64,000 bases of DNA, taken from the NCBI RefSeq assembly GCF_000185805.1, contig NC_014926.1:155001-219000 (forward strand), read 5' to 3'. The translations under genes and the position numbers were made by a program. The notes beneath the pieces were generated by a model. It was not told the DNA's origin, did no database searches, and saw only the letters and a list, made by a program, of their open reading frames with translations. Shown here piece after piece: positions 60,083 to 64,000 of the stretch (within the stretch, counting starts at the first letter, position 1; each line of letters opens with the position of its first letter). The DNA is from Thermovibrio ammonificans HB-1. Its GTDB lineage: Bacteria; Aquificota; Aquificia; Desulfurobacteriales; Desulfurobacteriaceae.

Positions 60083-61570
60083 TCACCAACCCCAGTCCCA
60101 GGGGCCGGGTTTCCTTACGGGAGAAGGTAATCCCAGTTTATCCCATATTTTGTCCACTTTCGCCTTGATTTTCGGGTCCATCTCGATGTCAGGGGGCCAG
60201 TCGCGGGTGAAGCCCTCTTCCGGCCACTTTCTGGTTGCATCTATCCCCATTTTGCTGCCGTAGAAGGGAAGCGGGGCGGTGTGGTCGAGGGCGTCTACCG
60301 GGCCTTCCGTGAAGATTACGTCCCTTTTGGGGTCTACGTTGTTGCCCCAGCGCCAGATTACCTCTCCTATGTCGTGGACGTTTGTGTCCTTATCGAAGAT
60401 GACGATGTTCTTGGTGAAGCTCATCTGTCCCAGTCCCCACAGCGCAGATATAACTTTTTTTGCGTGGCCCGGATACCTCTTGTCTATCGAGATAAATGCG
60501 AAGTTGTGGAACACACCTTCAATCGGGAGGTTCATGTCTACAATCTCGGGGAGTTGAGTCTTTAAAAGGGGCAGGAAGATGCGCTCTGTTGCCTTTCCTA
60601 TGTAGCAGTCCTCCATCGGGGGCTTACCTACGATTGTGGCCGGGTAGATAGGGTCTCTCCTCATAGTTATGCAGGTGACGTGGAAAACCGGGTAGAAGTC
60701 GGGCAGGGAGTAGTAACCGGTGTGGTCTCCGAAGGGCCCTTCAAACCTGAACTCCTCGGTGTCTACGTAGCCCTCAAGGACTATTTCGGCATTTGCCGGA
60801 ACTTCGAGGTCTACCGTTTCGCACTTGACCATCTCTACGGCTTTTCCCCTTATAAAGCCGGCAAAGACCATCTCGTCTACGTCTTCCGGCAGCGGTGCAG
60901 TGGCCGAGTAGATGACGGCAGGGTCTGAGCCGATGGCTACTGCAACGGGGAACTTTTTTATCCCCATTCGCTTGGCCTTCCAGAAGTGTTTTGCCCCTAC
61001 TTTGTGCCAGTGCCAGTGCATTCCCGTTGTGTTTTTCGAGTAGACGTGGAGTCTGTACATTCCGCAGTTTCGCTCGCCTGTTTCGGGGTCCTTTGTGAAC
61101 ACCAGGGGCAGGGTTATGAAGCGGCCTCCGTCTTTCGGCCAGCAGAAGAGAATGGGGAATATGGAAAGGTCCGGTTCTTTGATTACCACTTCCTTGCACG
61201 GCGCCTTAGACTTGGGAACCTCTTTGGGGAAGATGTCTGCAATCTTCTTTAACTCTACCAGCTTTTTAAGTTTGTCGATGAAGCCGGAGGGTTTTTCCGG
61301 TTTTAGGAGCTTCGCCGCCTTCCGGCCGATGGAATCCGGGTCGTCTTCAAGGGCCCATTTCATCCTTCTGTAGCTTGCAAAGAGGTTTATTGCAACGGGG
61401 ATTTTCCCGCCGTCTACGTTTTTGAAAAGGAGCGCGGGCCCTCCCGCCTTAACGGCCCTGTCGGCAATTTCGGTGATTTCCAGGTAGGAGCTGACGGGTA
61501 GCTCTATCTCCTTTAGCTCTCCCTCTTTTTTGAGCTTTTCAATGAAGTCTCTTAAGTCTTTGTAGGCCAT
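60083..61570 (-). CDS. UbiD-family decarboxylase
   Basis: A 495-residue UbiD-type prenyl-FMN-dependent decarboxylase. Start AYKDLRDFIEKLKKEGELKEI, WHWHKVGAKHFWKAKRM, IVLEGYVDTEEFRFEGPFGDHTGYYS and DATRKWPEEGFTRDWPPDI are typical. UbiD enzymes need prenylated FMN from a UbiX partner, which is not in this window. It may serve quinone (ubiquinone/menaquinone) synthesis. The gene has its own promoter region shared with the Nif3 gene. Confidence 0.93.
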   Translation of the reverse strand: MAYKDLRDFIEKLKKEGELKEIELPVSSYLEITEIADRAVKAGGPALLFKNVDGGKIPVAINLFASYRRMKWALEDDPDSIGRKAAKLLKPEKPSGFIDKLKKLVELKKIADIFPKEVPKSKAPCKEVVIKEPDLSIFPILFCWPKDGGRFITLPLVFTKDPETGERNCGMYRLHVYSKNTTGMHWHWHKVGAKHFWKAKRMGIKKFPVAVAIGSDPAVIYSATAPLPEDVDEMVFAGFIRGKAVEMVKCETVDLEVPANAEIVLEGYVDTEEFRFEGPFGDHTGYYSLPDFYPVFHVTCITMRRDPIYPATIVGKPPMEDCYIGKATERIFLPLLKTQLPEIVDMNLPIEGVFHNFAFISIDKRYPGHAKKVISALWGLGQMSFTKNIVIFDKDTNVHDIGEVIWRWGNNVDPKRDVIFTEGPVDALDHTAPLPFYGSKMGIDATRKWPEEGFTRDWPPDIEMDPKIKAKVDKIWDKLGLPSPVRKPGPWDWGW

Positions 61571-61592
61571 TACCTCTCCGAGCCGGATTTTT

Positions 61593-61604
61593 GTAGAATT
61601 CTAC
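61593..61604. promoter_or_regulatory. Palindrome with overlapping -10 boxes for ubiD and nif3-like gene
   Basis: GTAGAATTCTAC is a perfect 12-bp palindrome in the 53-bp divergent gap. TAGAAT reads on both strands, each correctly placed about 20-25 bases from a start codon, so the two transcripts would share this -10 region. Confidence 0.45.
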
Positions 61605-61623
61605 CACTTAAGCGGAGGGAAAG

Positions 61624-62412
61624 ATGGCTAAGCTAAGGGAAATAAAGGCTTTTCTTGAGTCTCTGGTTCCGCCTTCTATGCAGGACTCCTGGGATAACTC
61701 CGGCCTTCAGGTGGGATGGGAGGAGCAGGAGGTATCGGTTGTCGGCTTTGCCCTTTCTGTGAGTAGGGAGGTTATAGAGTGCGCCAAGGAGAGGGGGGTG
61801 GACCTGATAGTTACCCACCACCCCTTGACCCTTTCGGGAGTTAAGGCCCTTGTTCCCACCAGCTACCCTGCAAACCTGTTTTTGGAGCTTGCAAGGAGTT
61901 CAATCTCGGTTTACGCCCTGCACACCAACCTCGATGTCTCTCCTTTGGGGCCTACCGCCTACATAGCCGAGGAGTTGGGGCTTAACGGCTGTGAGCCCAT
62001 TGTTGATTCCCCTGCTTACGGTGCGGTGGGGGAGCTTGGCGAACCTAAGACCCAGAGGGAGCTCCTTGTGAAGTTGGCCGGAGTTTTAGGCGTAGGGGCA
62101 GACGTGTTCAGGTGCGTTAACTACAGGCCCGAGGCGGTTGTGAGGCGCGTTGCCGTGTGTTCGGGCAGCGGAGGCTCTTTCGTAAAGGCGGTTGCCGGCA
62201 GGGCAGACGTTTACATAACCGGCGACGTGAAGTACCACGACGCCCTGGCGGCCCAAGACCTCGGCCTTACCGTTTTTGACGCCGGTCACTTCGGGACGGA
62301 GAGGCTCTTTTACAGGAAGCTCCTTCCCCTACTTGTCCAGACTTTCCCTTCGGTTAACTTTATCGTTCTGGACGAAAACTCCCCGTTTGAGGTGTGCGAT
62401 GTTGAGCGTTGA
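61624..62412 (+). CDS. Nif3-like dinuclear metal centre protein
   Basis: A 262-residue NIF3/YbgI-family protein (also annotated GTP cyclohydrolase I type 2 homologue). MQDSWDNSGLQVG at the start, GVDLIVTHHPL and YALHTNLD are metal-binding blocks; CSGSGGSFV and YITGDVKYHDALAA are late motifs. The function is not firmly known. It is followed by an overlapping zinc-ribbon coiled-coil gene, a pairing common in bacteria. Confidence 0.92.
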   Translation: MAKLREIKAFLESLVPPSMQDSWDNSGLQVGWEEQEVSVVGFALSVSREVIECAKERGVDLIVTHHPLTLSGVKALVPTSYPANLFLELARSSISVYALHTNLDVSPLGPTAYIAEELGLNGCEPIVDSPAYGAVGELGEPKTQRELLVKLAGVLGVGADVFRCVNYRPEAVVRRVAVCSGSGGSFVKAVAGRADVYITGDVKYHDALAAQDLGLTVFDAGHFGTERLFYRKLLPLLVQTFPSVNFIVLDENSPFEVCDVER

Positions 62413-63115
62413 GCTTTTAACGCTTCAGAATAAAGAGGTTGAGCTTCTCCGCCTCCTTACCAAGAAGGGAGAGCTTGAGAGGGAGCTTCAGGAGAAGAGA
62501 GAGCAGCTGAGGAGTCTCCTTGCCCAGGTAGAGGCGGCTGCCCAGAAGCTTGCAGAGAAGGAGGAGCACCTCCGTGAGCTTAAAAACTTCGTTGAGCATA
62601 AAAGGCAGCGGATAGAGGAGCTTCAGAGGCAGAAAGAGCAGGCCCGCAGCCGAGAGGAGTACAAGAAAATCCTCAGGGCGATAGCCAAGAACGAAGACGA
62701 GATAATCAAAACCCGCCAGGAAATTGCCAAAGTTGAGGCCGAAGTTGAGGCCCTTCAGGAGGCCTACCAGAAGGTTAAAGAGCAGGTGGAGCCCAAAAAA
62801 GCCGTGCTCGAGGAGGAAATTAGGGAGCTGGAGCGGGAGCTCGAGAGGCTCAACGGTAAGATAGCCAAAGTTGAAGAGGAGATTGAGTCCATAAAGGCCT
62901 CGGTTCCCAAGGAGGAGCTTGAGCAGTTTGAGAAGCTGAAGAGCAAGTTCAACGGCCTCGTGTTTGCAGATATCTCCTCTGGGGCCTGTGAAGGGTGCGG
63001 AATGACCTTCTCCCCGGCGGAGTTTAAGGAGCTCCTGAAGAACCTGACTCCCGGTAGGAGCAGGTGCCCCTACTGCGGAAGGTTTATCTACGCGAAAACC
63101 AAAGTTGGGGGTTAA
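62399..63115 (+). CDS. Coiled-coil protein with C4 zinc ribbon
   Basis: A 238-residue protein: a long coiled coil (about 10-180, Glu/Lys/Gln-rich) and a C-terminal zinc ribbon with CEGCGMTF and CPYCGRF. This is the COG1579 family, often next to Nif3-like genes; nucleic-acid binding is presumed. The ATG at 62399 overlaps the nif3-like stop by 14 bp; a longer upstream frame is encoded inside nif3 and is rejected. Confidence 0.9.
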   Translation: MLSVELLTLQNKEVELLRLLTKKGELERELQEKREQLRSLLAQVEAAAQKLAEKEEHLRELKNFVEHKRQRIEELQRQKEQARSREEYKKILRAIAKNEDEIIKTRQEIAKVEAEVEALQEAYQKVKEQVEPKKAVLEEEIRELERELERLNGKIAKVEEEIESIKASVPKEELEQFEKLKSKFNGLVFADISSGACEGCGMTFSPAEFKELLKNLTPGRSRCPYCGRFIYAKTKVGG

Positions 63116-63118
63116 AAA

Positions 63119-63140
63119 TAGGGGGCTTAAAGCCCCCCTA
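63119..63140. terminator. Bidirectional terminator between zinc-ribbon gene and lon
   Basis: TAGGGGGC and GCCCCCCTA form a stem with one bulge, flanked by AAAAA on the left and TTTCTTT on the right, so it can end transcripts from both sides. The lon stop (TAG, 63138-63140 minus) is in the right arm. Confidence 0.7.
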
Positions 63141-64000
63141 TTTCTTTGCCTCCTCTTTTGCCTTCTTCTTCCGCTTACTCTTTTGTTTCCGCTTCTCCTC
63201 CGGGTAGAGGGCCAGCTCAAATACCGGCTCTACCCTGTCTACGAAGACCAGCTTGATTTTGCGCTTTGCCTCTTCGGGAAGCTCTTCGAGAACCTCCTGT
63301 TTGTTCTTCTCCGGCAGGATAACGGTTTTCACCCCGTACCTCAGGGCCGCCAGTACCTTCTCTTTAAGCCCGCCTACCGGCAGAACCTTGCCGCCTAAAG
63401 TTATCTCTCCGGTCATTGCAACGTCCTTGCGGACTTTCCTGCCGGTGAGGGCAGAGAGCATTGCTGTTGCTATTGTTATCCCCGCAGACGGCCCGTCCTT
63501 TGGAATTGCTCCCGCCGGCACGTGGACGTGGATATCGATTTTACTGAAGTCCTTGTCTATGTTGTACTTTTCGGCGTTTGCCTTTATGAAACCGAGGGCC
63601 GCCTGGGCCGACTCCTTCATCACCTCGCCGAGCCGTCCGGTGAGTATGAGCCTTCCGCTCCCTCCGGTAACTATCGCCTCAATGAAGAGGACGTCTCCTC
63701 CTACCGGAGTCCAGGCCAGTCCCGTAGCAACTCCCACTTCGTCCTCTCCCAGCTCGAGCTCCGGGACGAACTTGGGAGCCCCGAGGATTTTCTCAACGAG
63801 CTTCTTGGTTACCCGGTACTTCTTCTCCTTCCCTTCGGTTATCCAGAGGGCCACCTTACGGCATATGGCGGCTATCTTCCTGTCGAGGTTCCTGACCCCG
63901 GCCTCCCTGGTGTAGTGTCTGATGATGTGGAGAAGCCCGGAGTCTGTAAACTCAACGTCTTCGGGGGTGAGACCGTGGTTTTTGAGCTGTTTGGGAACTA
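63138..64000 (-). CDS. lon: ATP-dependent protease Lon (C-terminal part, N-terminus beyond window)
   Basis: The visible frame is open from the right window edge to a stop at 63138, about 287 residues. It contains the end of the AAA+ small domain ([24 protein letters not shown]) and the Lon proteolytic domain: [16 protein letters not shown], the catalytic serine in [12 protein letters not shown] and the catalytic lysine in [14 protein letters not shown]. The C-terminus is a very basic [12 protein letters not shown] tail. Lon degrades misfolded and regulatory proteins. It is cut by the window and not truncated biologically as far as visible. Confidence 0.97.
   Translation of the reverse strand, partial: VPKQLKNHGLTPEDVEFTDSGLLHIIRHYTREAGVRNLDRKIAAICRKVALWITEGKEKKYRVTKKLVEKILGAPKFVPELELGEDEVGVATGLAWTPVGGDVLFIEAIVTGGSGRLILTGRLGEVMKESAQAALGFIKANAEKYNIDKDFSKIDIHVHVPAGAIPKDGPSAGITIATAMLSALTGRKVRKDVAMTGEITLGGKVLPVGGLKEKVLAALRYGVKTVILPEKNKQEVLEELPEEAKRKIKLVFVDRVEPVFELALYPEEKRKQKSKRKKKAKEEAKK

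Noticed and set aside
1-64000. tRNA, rRNA, CRISPR arrays, insertion sequences or an integrated phage.
   Set aside because: No cloverleaf-like intergenic stretch, spaced repeat array, transposase or phage structural gene was seen; gaps over 100 bp are few and are accounted for by promoters, hairpins or the riboswitch.

Overview
This 64-kb window reads as a gene-dense bacterial chromosome with short intergenic gaps, strong Shine-Dalgarno (SD) sites and proteins rich in Glu, Lys, Arg and Val. That composition, together with compact overlapping operons, AT-rich promoters and the gene mix (KatG, cobalamin uptake, futile absence of tRNA/rRNA here, HisZ, AlaC-type aminotransferase, a NIL-ferredoxin), suggests a thermophilic, deep-branching chemolithoautotroph. 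My best guess is Aquificota, family Desulfurobacteriaceae (Thermovibrio-like). This is inference from style and gene content, not from a marker RNA.

Layout. 1-4798 (minus): guaA-nadA-PH-like membrane protein-hisA, ending in a T4 Rnl1-type RNA ligase that runs off the left edge. 4858-6407 (minus): an unrecognised four-gene cassette with a PD-(D/E)XK-type nuclease candidate. 6425-8969 (plus): pgeF-dprA-midA. 8978-12635 (minus): thrC-hisZ-purA. 12716-15859 (plus): dapA, a globin-coupled PsiE-like membrane protein, dapB, and a NIL/2x[4Fe-4S] ferredoxin. 15884-17998 (minus): katG. 18101-22923 (minus): an AT-rich two-gene RADAR-type defence operon (KAP-like ATPase RdrA plus adenosine deaminase RdrB). 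23005-26237 (minus): alaC-hom-pyrF. 26310-30684 (plus): cobalamin riboswitch followed by btuF-btuC-btuD-btuB. 30795-32558 (plus): NDUFA9-like epimerase and CitE-like lyase. 32533-35781 (minus): leuC, DUF309, small membrane protein, LysR regulator. 35880-41050 (plus): secreted protein, M48 metalloprotease, CHASE2-only membrane protein, nadD, pgk. 41047-42695 (minus): a HEPN protein, a TPR protein and a third protein that shares a C-terminal domain with the TPR protein. 42801-45298 (minus): trmFO and a LysM protein. 45365-45850 (plus): rfaE2. 45792-51275 (minus): lipoprotein, purE, DUF89, tsaC, fmt, fur, HD hydrolase. 51336-54743 (plus): efp-accB-accC and two tandem winged-helix/Hfq fusion proteins. 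54731-55402 (minus): a pseudo-response regulator. 55568-59896 (plus): pcrA, class V aminotransferase, SlyD-type FKBP, flavin reductase. 60083-61570 (minus): ubiD family. 61624-63115 (plus): Nif3-like and zinc-ribbon coiled-coil. 63138-64000 (minus): lon, partial.

Most genes are housekeeping: purine, pyrimidine, NAD, histidine, lysine/threonine, leucine and fatty-acid synthesis, translation and envelope. The accessory or unusual material is (i) the RADAR operon, (ii) the tandem wHTH-Hfq fusions, (iii) the HEPN/TPR module, (iv) the nuclease cassette with a leaderless palindromic divergent promoter, (v) the RNA ligase, and (vi) the globin-PsiE fusion inside the dap operon. No tRNA, rRNA, CRISPR array or insertion sequence was seen.
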